Shown: positions 23,703 through 37,410, counted from the stretch's first letter. The stretch is DNA of 64,000 bases from Aptenodytes patagonicus (GCF_965638725.1 NC_134962.1:131501-195500); one strand, 5' to 3'. Notes: generated from the sequence alone by a model not told the origin. Made by a program: numbers and translations.

Positions 23703-26700
23703 CTACAGCAGCCGGTGGAGTTCCTCGAAGTTAAGCAGGTTGTTGGCTGTCTGGGACCAGGCCGCATGGGTCGCACCGTCCATCTCAGAAGCGAGGCTGT
23801 TGGTGCTGTCCAGAGCGTGGTTTGTGCCCCCGATGACTGCATGGCACTCGGGGCACTTACTCCTCTCCATTGCCCCCCCACAGTCCCCAATCACATAAAT
23901 ATGCCCATTTCTGCACTTGAACCAGTGGCCACGGGGATAGCCAATAGCACTGACAATCTGCACCCGCTCAGCTTCAGAGATCCCCAGCCCTGACACGGGC
24001 AAGGCAGTGCAGAGCCTCTCCAGGTCAGCCTTCACTGCAGCCTCATCCTCCGCTGTGAATTTCTTTGTCCCTTCCAGGATCTCACGCACACTGGCAATCT
24101 CTGCTGCAAGCATTGGGGTGATCATCCCACTTGCACCTTTGCACCTTGCCAAGAGGCTCAGCAAATAGGTCAATCTCTGGGTCTCAGACTGCAGGTCAGA
24201 GAGCTCCTGTCTTGTAAAACTGAGGCGTGGCTTATCCAGCCACTCCTGGATTTCATCCAGCCGCTTTCTCAGCCCTTTCTTCTCACTCGCATCAATTTTG
24301 CTCATAGAATTCGTTAGGTCTGCTACACGTTCATAGAACTTAAGCTGGTTCTCAATTAGTCCGATACTCTTTGTGGAGAGATCAGAAGCTTTTAGTTTAT
24401 CTTCTAGCATGAGGTACTTAAGGGGTAGATTCCTCTGCAGAACAGCATTCCCTGTCAGTGCAGTCTGCAGTCTTTGTCTGCTAGACTCAATTTCCTGTGC
24501 TGGGCCTTGGATTTTCTCTTTCACCCTTTCTATCTCGTCTAGCCGCCTTTTCACAATGGTGCCATATCTCAAATTCTTTCTGACAGGTGTCTGACAGATA
24601 GGGCATACCTTCAGCTTGATGACATCATCATCTTCATCCATATAATGGTCAAGGCCTTGGGACTCAAAGACATGGCCACAGTCTTCAAGCTGTACAAATC
24701 GAGCGTCTGGGTCTTCCTCAAAGCCAAAAAAGATCTGGGTGAGTTCCTCATGGTCACAAACGAGGCACTTCTTTGGGCAGGGCTCTCCACACAATCCAAT
24801 ACAAGGATGACCACAGCACAGTAACTTTGCACATGGTACATTGCAGCGAGGCCTATTGCATGGTTCAGAGCAAAGATTGGTACACTGGTAGTGCTGGCAC
24901 GACCACTCACATGGCTCAGCACATGGAGAACAGCTCTCTCCACATTTCTTTTTACACCTACTGTGGATACAGTGGTTCTGACATTCCAGCTGACAGGGAG
25001 GGCATTCTGTAGTACAAGGCTGCTGACACTTGTGGGAGCAGACCAAGAAGCGTTTGCACGGGCTGTTACATGGCTTATGAAATCTTCCTTCAAAGCAGGT
25101 ATGACAGGAACCTGAGCATACATGACCACACTCCAGTGTGACAGAACACTTCGTCTGACATTCCACAGGCTTCTCATGTTTCATCTCCTCAGTGATCCAG
25201 CATTTAACTTGCTGGTTGTGGCCACATTTCAGTGTGACTGTAACCAGTTCAGGACACTGCTTAGTGCATTCCTGCCCACAGAATTTGTTGCATGTGTGCC
25301 CACAGTTCAACTTTTTCTGGCAGGGTTCTTGACAAAGAAACTCACTGTCTGGAATAGAGCATGGCACCATCTGCAGGTGGCCACACTTAGAAATAGTTTT
25401 CTCTACTGTCACCATGCATGGTCCACAGGGCTCATAACATGACCGCGGACAGCGGTGCCCATCTGCACAAAGCACCTTTTGACAAGGCTTTAGACACTGA
25501 TACTCTTTGTGCTGTGTGTCATATGGGTGACATGCCCTTGTGCAAACATGTCCGCAACTCAACCTAAATTCACAGGGACGACTACAGCCTCCTTCTGGGA
25601 CTTTGCTGAAGTCTGCTGCTGTAGATACCAGTGTCTTGGTTTCAGGATGGTTTTGACAGCAAAGCACCAACGAGTGGCCAATGTGACCTTTCTCCCGAAG
25701 CGTGTGAATGATCTTGCTCCAGAGAGGAACCTTGCCAAGCATTCTCATATTTCCAATACAAAACAGCCCTTTCTTAGCTCTGGATAGTGCTACACATACC
25801 CGATTAGAGATCTGTAAGAACCCAGCTCTCTCCTCTTTGTTGCTCCGCACGAGTGACAGCAGAATAATATCATTCTCCTCCCCCTGGTACTTATCTACTA
25901 CATGAACCTTCACACCTGCAAAGGTCTTGGCTGGCATGAGCTTACGCAGACAGAAAAGCTGTCCAGTATAAGTAGTGAGAATGGTGATCTGAGAAGGTAG
26001 ATAATCCTGACACAAGAAGTATTTGCAAAGTTCCACTACAAACTGGGCCTCATGTGGGTTCTGGTGGCTTTTCCCTTCCTGGATCTCTTGCTCAGGAAAG
26101 TCATGTTCCACAAAGAAGAGGTTAGATAAGACCCCCTGAAACAAGAGAAAGGAATGTCAGAAACAGAACTCTAGCTTCTGTCACTGCAGCCTGTTTCCAT
26201 GTCCCCGATTATCCACTGACAGAAGGATGCTTAAGGAGAGGACTACAATATGCAGTTACCGCATACTTAGACAATTCCTTCTTAGATTTCCATAGCGTAT
26301 TCATCAGATAAGAATTTAAGCTTATTAATCACATTTCAGCTTATTAGTGACATTTCAGTATCCTAACATGAAATCAGTTCCCGTAGATAATTTTATTCCC
26401 TGTCTTTTCAGAGTTGTTTCTACTGTACCTTTTCACATTATAGAAAAGAGAAGATTAAGTGCTACTAACATTTCTCAAAGCATCATAGTTCCATTTCACA
26501 TTCATGGCATGAACAATGTCTCGTTTTGGCCATGTGGGAAAAGATAGGAAGTTACCAGCGCACAGGGCTTAGCACTTGCCTAGAACTGCCTAGCAAAAAA
26601 ACATGCCTTCTCTGTTACTGCAGTAAAAACAAAGAAGCAAGGAGGATTGCTTTTCCACGAGGAAAACTAGGAATACTAGGGACTCCAGTAGTCACTTACC

Positions 26701-29700
26701 AGCTCCAGGGGCGTAGAGTTGTCTGCTCACCTGTTCAAAAATTCCATTTGCCTTGAGTTACCAGGAACCTTTATTTTTTGCCTATTGACTGGAATTCTTC
26801 TACCCATAAGAAATTCTTGGGCTGCGTGCCAAAACCCAGAGACTGTTTTTATACGGAAAGAACATTTTTTGTAGATCAAACACAGATCTCTGGTTTTCCA
26901 AGGTGTCCATAGTGGCATAGTGTCCACTGCTGTACAATGTAATTCAGTGATCACCTATATTGGTTATTGTACTAGATGGGAAGACTCAATTTTGATGCCT
27001 TTTGGTATCTCAAGTTTGTTTTAAGGCCAGATGGAACCATAAGATTCTCCAGAATAGCTTCTTGTAGGAGAAATGGGGTAAAATTTTGTGGTCTCTTAAG
27101 TTGTTGTGTGTTTTGGGTGGGGCTTTTGTTGTTGGTTGGTTTTTTGTTTGGTTGGGGTGGGGGGGGAAGGGGGTTGTTTGCAGGTTTGGTTTGGTTTTTT
27201 TTTTTTTTAAATTTGTTTAACTAAAGCATCTTCTACAAAATAGTTGATCTGGATTTCAAGATACCAAAAGTGGACCTGCCACTTTCCCAGATAGCTTATA
27301 CTAGTAATTAAATCATCTTCAGTATTCATTTTCTCTTGTCTGGCTTCAGCATTCTGCTATAGTTTTCAGTATGCTTTCCTCATCCAGTTAAAGAGCTTTT
27401 AACTAATTAGTACTGTCTTTTCATGAAGAGAGATTTACGTAGGCTAAGCTACTGTAATCCTCTTTCTGTAGCTACCTCCAATTCCTTCTCCCAGGGTATT
27501 CAGTCACTTGTGTTTCAGAGATCCAAGGCCTAGGTCTGATACAGCATAGCAGTGTAACCCTGCCTCAGACTTCTGGGGAAATAGTTAAGTTGTGACAGAG
27601 AGCTGCGAGCAAGTCTGCAGAACAGGGCTATGCAAGATAAGAAAGGTAAAATTACAGACAGAGATATGGTTGTAAATAGTTCAAAGATGCAAGAAAAGCA
27701 CCAACATGGAGAGATATGAAATCCTAATTAGGGTGGGGAAACACAAATCAGAAAACAGGGAGTTAATGTTACTGAGTTTCCATCTTAAAACTAAGCAGCA
27801 GCAGAGGCCAACACTTCTTCTGACTGATACCTGCCTGACTATAGCAAAGACTCTTCAAGTGTCTTATGGTGTGGCAAGCATACTAATGCTTATAACTTAT
27901 TAAATTCTAGCTGTTTATTGTGCGTGTTAGCCACTAAGTGGTTGCTTTATACTTTTAAGCTGAACAGATCTTGTTTGCAGATGTTGTGTATTGGTAAAAT
28001 GCCCAGAGAACCCAAGGAAGGAGGGTTCCAGTAATCAAGTCACCTATCTTATGTTGGAGTTTCACATATTATGCTTTAAGTCTCTCATTTAAGATTTCTT
28101 CCTAGCTTTCAATCTCCTACAATTCTTTTGGTCCCTTTTCCATTTTTCACTGTTCTTTTAAAGTCATCAGTATTGGATTTATTTCCAGTGTCCACCATCA
28201 CTAATGCCAGAAGAACTACAAATTACTTGCCTAATTCTGTATCACACATTTCCTTGATTCAGGTGTAAGTTTCAGTAACTGAACTTGATTTAAGAATTTG
28301 AAATCCTTGAACACTCTATTTTACAGAAACTCATTTTAGCCAGTAACAGGGTACAAAAGCAATTGCTTGGATTGCTGAAAACTCACTTTTATGTTCTCAT
28401 ACTTCAGGACAGAGGGATGGTTCTCCAGCTCCTGGTATATATGAGGACTGAGAAGCTGGGCAATTTCAGGACGCATGCGGTGCTGAAACACAAAGCAGCT
28501 TTATCAGTCTTGAGGAAGGAGCGCCATATTTCCCTGTCAATGTTGTGTTGTTCCACCGTACAGACTGTGGCTGAATACAAGACAAAGATGACTTTCCAGT
28601 AAGAGTCAAGAAGGGACCACCTCCCAATCCCCACCCTCCCCCACCCTATCGCTGCCACCACCAGCAATTACAGGGGGAGTAGTAGCAGAGTATCTTCAAG
28701 AAAATCTTTTGGCAAGGTTGTTGTAATAAGAATGGTGGTTTCAGTGCAAATCTAAGAACACTGTTCTAGATAACAAAAGCCAGCACCTCACCCTAATCAC
28801 TACATGAGCTCTTCTAGGTAGTTTTAATATAGGACTGCTGGAGGTAGAATTAACTTCTCCAGGCACCAAGATAGATGGTTATAGCAATTTAGCAGGAAGC
28901 AGCCTGAGAAGACTTGTGCTGTCAGTCTCCAGAGTTCCGGAAGTTTCAGATGCCACAATAAGCCATGTTCATTGCACTAAAACATGTGGGAACCACAGTG
29001 CTGCGGATGACATCACTGAATAATTGGAAATACACTGAAACACTTTGTGGCAGTTTGACAGTTCTTGCCATTCTTCTCTGGAATTAAATAGCACATTCTT
29101 TTCTTTTAGGCTGCTCTGAGAGTAGAAATATAAACTTAAGTGTAAATGCAATGGAGTTTTTTATAGCTCTTCCTCACCTGGTATTTCAGACGGACAAAGG
29201 GGAAATCGACTTTCACCAGCCGTTCAAAGAGAGAGACTTCCAGATTGAAGTTCTTGGCCAGGTCATATACATTTGTGTTAGGCCGCAGCTGAAAGAGAAG
29301 GGATAGGAGGTCCATGTTTTAGCACTTTTCCTATGTATTAGTAAGATTTTTCACTCATCTCCTTCTGTCACTGGTCCCCCATAGAAAGGCCAGAGACTGG
29401 ATTCTTGCAGAAGTGCTAAATATCAAAGTTAGATATAGTCACAACTGAAGTGGATACAAGCACATGTAAAATCGTATCAGTTAAACTAAAAGACAAGTCC
29501 CACAGGAGCTCTACTCCAAAACTACAGGAGACAGGACCTGTGGAAGATGGGGAGCAGTAAGTGTTGGCAACCTTTCACATATGGTGTTTGGTTAAAAGGT
29601 TCTAGTTCATTTGCACAACAGTTAGAGGCATTAGTCATGGATGTTACCTGCTGGTGATCTCCAATGAGGATGAGATGCTGACAAGCTTTACTCAGAGTAG

Positions 29701-32700
29701 TAATGGTGTGAGCCTCAAGCACCTCTGCTGCCTCTTCTACAATGACAATTCGTGGCTCTACTTTTTGCAAAATCTGACGGTATTTGGCAGCACCTGAGCA
29801 AGGAGAGAAGATAAGCCTTAAGTACATGCAGGCAGTATGACAAAGAGTTTTCAGGGAGGGGAGTAGGCTGTGTCCCAGAAAAGACTGGGGTTCTTCCCAA
29901 GATTCCCTGTTTCAAGACTCAGCTTTTTGAACTTTAAAACAGCACCATACCAAGGATGGCTTCTATATGAAGAGTTATTAGGGAAAGCAGGTGGGGATTA
30001 GAGTCCTATGCCTGCCTTGGCCCTTTTCCGACGCTCTCTTCAGACATAAGATACCTACTCAATACATTGATCAACACACATGAATAAACCTAACATTGTC
30101 TCTCCAAAGGGTCATATTACAATGACCTTTACACTATCATGACCAGAAGGTGATATGGGGATAGTAGTGCAGACATTAGCTGTGCTTTACTCAGGCACAA
30201 GAAGTGGAGCATTTCTAATAGAAGAATGCTGCTTGAGATGGAGGGAGTGCAAGAGTGCACAGAAACTGCTCACGCAGTTAATTGACAACTCACACAATAG
30301 CCAGGTTTGCAAAGGGAGTCAGAGATTAAGAAGGCTGCAGACGAATACAGAGCCTGATCCAGGCTGTCAAGCAGCATATGATACTAATCTTTTGGCAACA
30401 AGGTCCTTTAACCATTACTGGATGCAGTGCAATACTGGTTTGCTTCCCAACTGCTGTGCACCTGTAGTTGTCATCCCCACAACTTGGGCCTCCTTGAGAA
30501 TGCAGAGATCTTCCTGCAGCCTCAGTTCTGTCAGCCTTTCTGCTGCTGCCTGATACTGCCGTTCGTGCTGCAGAATCCTCCGTCGAATAAACCCCTGATA
30601 GGTCTGCAGCCAAAGCCTGAGAAGAAAGTGCTGTCATCACACACAGCAAGGGGAATAGGATAGCGATCCAGAAGCTCTGAGTGGATTCAGTTCAAAACTT
30701 TCTCTGTGTCTTTTGTGCAAGAGATTATTAGCATCTGTACTTAGTCCTGAACACACACAGTGGAGATGACAGCACTGCCTGTACAACACAGGGAAGGTAA
30801 GAACAGGCATGTTCAAATAAGGAGCTGAACAGATATGGACAGAAACACCATGGCTTGACAGAAAGAGATTGCAAACTGGAACAGTCCTAGGAAACATCTG
30901 CCTGACAGACCCTGCAAAATAGCTTTGTCACCTGTAAAGCCTCCAGCGGGAGCTCAGGTCAAGTTGCCACAGATCCTTTATAGCCTTGGCCTCTAACTCT
31001 GTCATTGCACTCAGTTTACGGAGCTCAACCTTCATCTTCTGTTTCATTTTCTTCCTCTGGACAGCAGTTATCTGCAGAAAAAAAGCTCCCCAATAAGCAG
31101 TTACAGCACAAAAATTCTCCTGTATTAGCATCCCCGTGTTATTCTTCACACAGTCAAGCAGAACCAGAGCATGCTAGTTCATGCAGTTACCTCCCACTGT
31201 ATAGTCTTCTGTTGTGGTTGGGCTGTTCCTTCTTCCTTGTCCTCCAGCTTCACAGCCAACAGCACGCTGGCTAGTTCATGAACAGCTCTGTGCTCTTCCT
31301 CCTTCCTTCCCTGAGGCTTTGCTGCCTCTTCATCCTCAATCACTCTGTCAGCTTGAATCAGGTCAGCCTCCTCTGGGATCTCCAAAAGCTCCTCTCCTGC
31401 TTCACCTTCCCACTCCTCCTCTCTCTCCTGCTGACCACCTGTGAGAGTCACCAGTCATATGCAGTAAGCCACAGCCACTCTAGCAGAATCACAGTACAGC
31501 AGTCAGATCACCATGTGGAAATTAAGGTTAATCTTCTTTCCACTACCTTACAGTATCATGCATCTTTCAGTGTCTGTTAAGTAGCAGTGTCTCTTTTCTG
31601 GCACACATGCACTGCTTAGGCAAACACACCTGTAGAGGATGGGGGGTGTGTGTGTCTGTGTTTTGGGGGTTTTTTGTTCTTTTTTTTTTTTTTTTACCTG
31701 GATTCTCAGCCCCTATATTCTCTGCAGCATTCTGGGTGAAGACAGTTACACCAAGGCCCAGCCACTCCAGAATCATTGAGTGTTGTGAAGTACTGTAGTA
31801 AAACTCCTCATCATCCTAATATAAGGAAAGTCAAATCAGCCAGGCCTATTGCACTTCAGAGCCTTAGGATGATGCCAAAGCAGCACCTTGCAGCAGCAGG
31901 CAGCTAGGACAAGTCCCCCGAGAGACCTCCAGAGCTAGAAAGTCTGAGCAGCCTCAGATCTTCAGAAAGAGCATCCCTCCTCCCCTTCAGTTTAAGAGGC
32001 TTTCATTTGGGCACTTGTATTTTTATGCTGATAAAGATCACTTAGAATCTCTGCAGTTTAAAGGAACAAAATTTAAAGCCCCTGCCTGCCCTGCCCAGTC
32101 TAAACTACTGTCACTTGGCACAGCTTGCTATTCACTCCCTCACTTTCCTAATAGCCAAGTGATGCTAAAAGGTGTGCTTGGGGAACCTCAGACTCATTAG
32201 CAGAAAGGGTAGTAATCACACATTGGGACTGCTTGACTCAGAAGAAAGGGACCTCTCTTACCAGACCATTCATCAGGCTGTCCCAGTGCTGGGGCGCAAT
32301 GCATGCTTCCAAGTGCCGCTCATGCAGAACTCCGTATGTTGTGCACTCTAAGTGCTTCGCTCCTTCATGGAGCTCCTGCTCAGCCTGTTTCATCTCACTG
32401 GTTATCTACTCATAACAAAGAGAAGGGAGGCATCATCATACTCAGAGAAACGAAGTTCAGAAACAGCAGTACAAGCAACTGATAAAGTGAACAAGGACAG
32501 AAGAATTACGAGGCTGACTTCAGTGTAAGACAAGGTGAAAGAACAGGTGTGGAGGAAGTTCAGTTAGCTCCTCCAATACATAGGCAACCCAGTCCCATCA
32601 TCTCCAGTGAAGTCTGCACGTACATTCACATAGGCTCTGCGGAGATGCATTGGCAAGTTGTATCGGAATTCACACTTCTTCCTCAGCTCCCTCAAGGTGA

Positions 32701-35700
32701 ATTGCTTCAGGACCTCACTGCTACTTCTGCCCCCAACACGCACCATCCCATGTTTTTGGAATGTGTATATTCCTGGGAATGAAAGAGAATATTAGTACTA
32801 AAGAGGCAAGCTCTGTTTTCTGCAGTAAGACAAGGGGTAGAGAGAACACCCTTTGTCTGCAAATGCTACACTGAATTGGTCTGAGTGAAGTTTTCTTACT
32901 GTGTATCAATGGGGCTAGAGTCACTAGAAAAAGCCAAAAGGGCAGGTCATTATGCCAGAAGATGGGCAGAGTAAGAGCTATACTGTAATTTCTACCTGAC
33001 CCTCCATCATACTTGTCAGGTACTCTTACCTTCTAAGAACTGATCCAGTGCATGGTTAGTATAGCAGACTATAAGGATGGGAGACTTCTGGACAGTGCTT
33101 TGCCACACATGCTTATTAGTCAAGAGAGCCTGGACAATCTTCAAACCCACATAAGTCTTCCCTGCAAAACAAGCTCAGAATCAGAAAAGGGTAATCCACC
33201 CTCTGCAGAGTGCCTTGAAACACAGGAATTATCAAAACCGGACACAAGACTTCCTCCTAGGCTGCAAATCTGATCTGTGCCAGAAGAGCTGACCCCAGAG
33301 GTAACTAGTTTACAAAATGTAAACGAAGTAGCATGACACTGCCTTTCTGGCCTGTAGTTGAGCAAGGCCATGCTCTGCAAGAATGTTGTCTTTTGGTTAA
33401 TATATTAGACCTGGACCCAGGGTTTCCTCTGCCACTGCATCCCCCAGCCCACTCTGATACTGGCTTCATACATGACATTTGGCTGCACATGAAACATCCA
33501 CATACTAGTGGAATACAAGCAGTGGTGCTCGTTGAGTTCAGGTACCATTTAAAACAATTGCAGTTAATCTTGTAATGCTTTATTCACACAGAGGATCATG
33601 GCTGAACACTCCCAACGTTCTAACATGCTATGAAGACAAATAGGACTGTTGCACAGCAAGAGGTACCACGTTATTAAAGATGGTTGAAAATTTTTTCACC
33701 CCAATACACAAGCAGAGCCAACAGTGCAGTTGGTGTCTACTTGCAACTAGGTTGGCAACGCATAAGATCAGATATGGGTATTTGAAGATGTTTTAACCTT
33801 CTCCACAGCTCATGCTAGCTGGGCTACTCAAGCATCAATTCGGCATGGGACTAAAGCTTTGGAGACAGTACAGCTGGCTTTCTCTGAAGTTAATCTCCCT
33901 AACTGGGGGAATCAAGGAGAACTCCTTAAATGACAGAGACTTAAAGCAAATGTTTCTCACCAGTCCCAGGAGGTCCTTGGATAATAGCCAGCTCCTTGGT
34001 GAGTGCAAGACTCAATGCCTGCATCTGAGACTCATCTAATCTCAAGGCTTCTATTGAAGGCCACTGCTTGGGATCTAGAACACAAAAGCTTTGCCTTCTC
34101 AAACCATCAGGGTACATCTCTTCATCTGACAGGGGATCGTCCATCAGGGGTGCAAAGTCATAGGCAGTATTCATTGTCAGGTATGTTGGCTTCTTCACCT
34201 CTGCATCACATTCCACGATGTACTTCTGGAAGGGGATATCTTCTTCCTGGATTTCCTGTAACCCTTCTAGCACATGCCGATAAGCCTCAAAGTAGGCAGT
34301 TGTTTCTACCATGAGGAAGGAGTCTGAGGGCTGAACCTCTGCCAGCAGTGCCTGGCTCTGTGCATTAAAACATAGCTGCACAATCCCGTGGGCAAGATCT
34401 GCATTATCACGATTAGAAACAGTGGCAAAAAGGCACGTTTCAAAATGATCTTTGGACATGCAGATCAGGGATCCATATAGCAACCGTTTGGAATTCTGCC
34501 ATCGTACAAACTTCAATGGTTTTATGTCAAACTGGACCTTGTAAACAATACCAGTTGGGGAACAGAGAGGGGTAATAATCCGTGTGTCAAAGTAGATCCT
34601 GATATCATCAAATTTTTTCTTTCTCAAACCTTTGTCCTCAAAGCTCTGCAAAAGCTCCAAGATACCTTCCCTTAAAGGCCTTACAAAGTCTTCTCTCAAG
34701 AGCCGAAAATGGGTGTCAAGATAAATGCTGGTGCTCTCATATCTTCCAGAAACAATATTGGGACGTAGAAAGGGTTTCTCATCATGGTGTACCTCATTAT
34801 ATGTCAGATAAATGGTCATTGTACGATAGGTTTCTTCTTGACCATCAGTCTGAGGCTGCATTAGAGTACAGTTATCAGCCCTCAGCGTGCCTTCACGTCT
34901 CTTCTCCTGCAAATGCTGCACGAGCATCTGGACTTTATTTAGATTCTTCTCCGTTTCTTCTGTGATGTCCACACCAGAAGCTCTCAGGGCATTTATGGAT
35001 GCTGGCAAGACTGTCAAGAGAATGGAGATTTTCTGCACAGAGCTGGCTGGGAAAATACTGATCAGGTCCTGAATAAGTGAAATGATGTTGCTAATATGCA
35101 CAGGGTACTGATGACGTACAGCAGGGACTGCTTCTGTTATCATGTCAGACACAAACTGTGGCAGACAGATCTTGAGAAAGTTGGACTCCTTCACCACTCC
35201 GAGAAGCTGTTGGACACTCTGTCTATCCATTCGGGAACTGCATGCTTTTCGAAGCACCTGGCAAACAAGCTGAAGGAAATTGGGTTTCATAGCCGTTTGG
35301 GAAAGAAGTTCCTTCAAACCCGAACTGGAAGCAAGTGTGATGACAACTTCTGAAGGGTCCTTCTGGAGGAGACTTTCCAGGAATTTATAGCCAATCCTTT
35401 TGACTTGCTGAGGCTGCTCACTGAGCTGGGCACCACCTGGGGTAGGGTTCTGGTAGAAGTGAGGATTCTCCCGAGGTTGCATCCTCCTTCCCCTACCTTC
35501 ATTTTCCTGCCCATTCCTCAGTCCTCTAGCTCCTTCCTGGGCTTGTCCACCTTGATACCTCCTTCCCCTACCCTCATTTTCTTGCTCATTCCAGGGTCCT
35601 CTGGCCCTCTCATGTGTTTGTCCACCTTGATACCTCCTTCCCCTACCCTCATTTTCTTGCTCATTCCAGGGTCCTCTGGCCCTCTCATGTGCTTGTCCAC

Positions 35701-36864
35701 CTTGATACCTCCTTCCTCTACTCTCATTTTCTTGCTCATTCCAGGGTCCTCTGGCCCTCTCATGTGCTTGTCCACCTTGATGCCTCATTCTCCTTCCCTC
35801 ATTCTCCTGTTCATTCCAGTGTCCTGCGGCTCCACTATTGGCCTGTCCACCTTGGTTTCTTGGTTTATTCTTGCTTGATTGAGCGACCCTCCAAATCCAA
35901 CCACCGAATCTCTCCTCTCTTTGCCCAGGTAGAAGAGTATAATTACTGGCTTGGGGGCTTTCCGCTAACTGAGCTGCCTGGCCTGACACATTATTTGTTC
36001 TGTTTCTGCCTCTTCGTGTAAAGCCAGTATCCCAATGATCTGCATGCCCTTAAAAAAAAAAAAAAAAAAGGACACTCCTTAATTATAAATCAACCACATT
36101 AACCTGCCTCCCAACACAAATGCAAGAGCATTTTGGCCTGATAATCAGCATATTTTGGACATTTGGCATCAAGTTAGAAAACTACCATAATATTTGCACC
36201 CAAACTTTCAAATTGGTGTTTCCTTTACATCCCTTTTTCTAACTGCTAAAAAGAGTGCCATGCCTAGAGTTCACTTAAGCTGTTAAGCCATGAAGACACT
36301 AAAAACCAAAACCCTTTTCCACAGAACAGAAAGCAGAATTAAGAAAGGCCAGAGATGAAGTTTCCTGCACAGGACAGGATTTCCCCAAGAGTTAGTCATC
36401 ATCGAAATAATGATAAAGGCAGCAGCAGCTGACTTTGACTGCGTATAGCATGGTTAAAACACAGACCTTCTGGACACACAGACCTTCTGGACACACAGAC
36501 CTTCTGGACAAAGTCCAGCCTCTCAGAGTAGCAGGAAGCATAGACTATATTGCCTTTGTCACGCTGTCAACAGAATACTTAGGGAAGCACTGAATACCAG
36601 CAGAAACAGTTAGCAGAGAGATTACTGCAGTGCATCATGACCTTATGGTCCCAACCAGACTCCAGGGGCAAATAAGGAAATGCTGGGATTTAGGCTTGAG
36701 AGGAAATTTCACTACACCCAGGCAGGGAAGTAGAGGATCATCCCTGTACCAGCACCACCCCCCAGGCCTTCCGCAGCCTTCTGCCCTGCATTCACCGGGC
36801 GACCCTCACCTCTCCCTCCAGCTCGGGGCTGCCGGGAGCAAGGCTCCTGCCCGGCACCCTCCAT
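23703..36864 (-). CDS. ZNFX1: NFX1-type zinc finger-containing protein 1 (UPF1-like helicase)
   Basis: An interferon-induced superfamily 1 helicase that senses viral double-stranded RNA and signals with MAVS; the worm homologue acts in small-RNA inheritance. CDS exons in order: 36864-36810, 36048-33961, 33161-33030, 32772-32624, 32405-32262, 31815-31698, 31438-31191, 31071-30932, 30616-30462, 29793-29648, 29288-29178, 28482-28387, 26135-23703. They total 6015 nt, 2004 residues (human 1918). Order: short N-terminus, five 25-residue RG-rich repeats (about 84-209), armadillo-like region (about 235-370), Walker A GPPGTGKT (710-717, split by an intron), VEEAAE (motif II, about 1095), QHRMRPEIA, helicase 2 domain with KYQGEEND, an array of Cys/His NFX1 fingers (about 1377-1657), and an RZ finger (CRNGHIYVIGDCGGAM, about 1945). 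Exon 1 is the least certain; its donor and phase fit exactly. The extra length over human is accounted for by the repeats. Confidence 0.96.
26136..28386 (-). other. Last intron of ZNFX1
   Basis: The longest ZNFX1 intron. A plus-strand G/T-rich tract at about 27100-27215 with several G-runs could form a G-quadruplex or simply be a degenerate simple repeat. Otherwise I see no exon or clear element. Confidence 0.6.
35475..35850 (-). repeat. Five-copy 75-bp coding tandem repeat in ZNFX1
   Basis: The plus-strand landmark 'tccaccttg' recurs at 35546, 35621, 35696, 35771 and 35846, exactly 75 bp apart. Each unit codes for 25 residues of the type GGQAHERARGPWNEQENE followed by GRGRRY. The middle three are almost identical and the outer two more diverged. 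Human ZNFX1 has about one such segment as I remember it. Confidence 0.9.
36460..36512. repeat. Three-copy 17-bp tandem repeat
   Basis: 'acagaccttctggacac' is present three times in a row, in ZNFX1 intron 1. A small minisatellite with no visible function. Confidence 0.85.
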
Positions 36865-37000
36865 CGCTCGGCCCGGCGAGTCCTCTGCGGGGCGTCGCAG
36901 CTCTCTGGGGCGAGGGCACCGTTCAGCACCGGGGGCTGCACCGCTCCTGCACCCGAACACAGGTGCCGTTGTGCTCGGCCCGCACGGCCCGGGAGCCGCC

Positions 37001-37094
37001 GGGCCCGCCCCACCACCCGCGAAAGTTTTACTTTCCAGTTCCCCGCCGGGCCCGCCCCGTCACCGGCGAAAGTTTTACTTTCCAGTTCCCCACA
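37001..37094 (-). promoter_or_regulatory. Duplicated 47-bp module with ISRE-like elements (ZNFX1 promoter)
   Basis: Two 47-bp units (37001-37047 and 37048-37094) each start with GGGCCCGCCCC and contain an identical 24-base core from GAAAG to CCCC. On the minus strand the core reads GGAAAGTAAAACT, one mismatch from the interferon-stimulated response element. The core also holds the hyphenated palindrome GAAAGT-TTT-ACTTTC. The module sits 140-230 bp upstream of the ZNFX1 ATG and about 350 bp from that of DDX27. ZNFX1 is a known interferon-stimulated gene; use of these sites is inferred. Confidence 0.65.
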
Positions 37095-37383
37095 GGGCCC
37101 GCCCCGCCGCCACCGTCGCCCAGACCGCTCCCGGCCCCGGCCCCGGCCCCGCCGTACCCCCGCCCGCCCCCGCCGGGCAGGGCCCCCCCCCCAATACCGG
37201 TCGTCGCCGGCGGGCAGCATCTCTGGTACGGAGCCTCCCCTCCTTTCTTCGGTACTAGCAGACCCCGTAGGAAGCACGGCCCTCGTCGCATCCACCCAAC
37301 GCCACTGCTTTCGGTTTCCTTTACGCCCAGCGGGGCGGGGGCAGCCGTCGCCCCACCCACGAGCGCGGGCCTGGGCCGGCTCC

Positions 37384-37410
37384 GCGCATGCGCGGCCGCC
37401 GGCTCACGTG
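37384..37410 (+). promoter_or_regulatory. NRF1 palindrome and E-box at the DDX27 promoter
   Basis: GCGCATGCGC at 37384-37393 is a perfect NRF1 site and CACGTG at 37405-37410 a perfect E-box (MYC/USF). Both suit a housekeeping ribosome-biogenesis gene. An in-frame ATG at 37388 lies inside the NRF1 site. Confidence 0.65.

Noticed and set aside
27100-27215. G-quadruplex element in the last ZNFX1 intron
   Set aside because: G-runs are irregular and mixed with T; it looks like a decaying simple repeat, so it is mentioned only as intron content.
36370-36410. ATGATGA C-box on the minus strand, considered as a SNORD12-type snoRNA because human ZNFX1 has ZFAS1/SNORD12 at its 5' end
   Set aside because: No D box at a suitable distance. 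I found no SNORD12-like gene or ZFAS1 exon in the ZNFX1/DDX27 interval.
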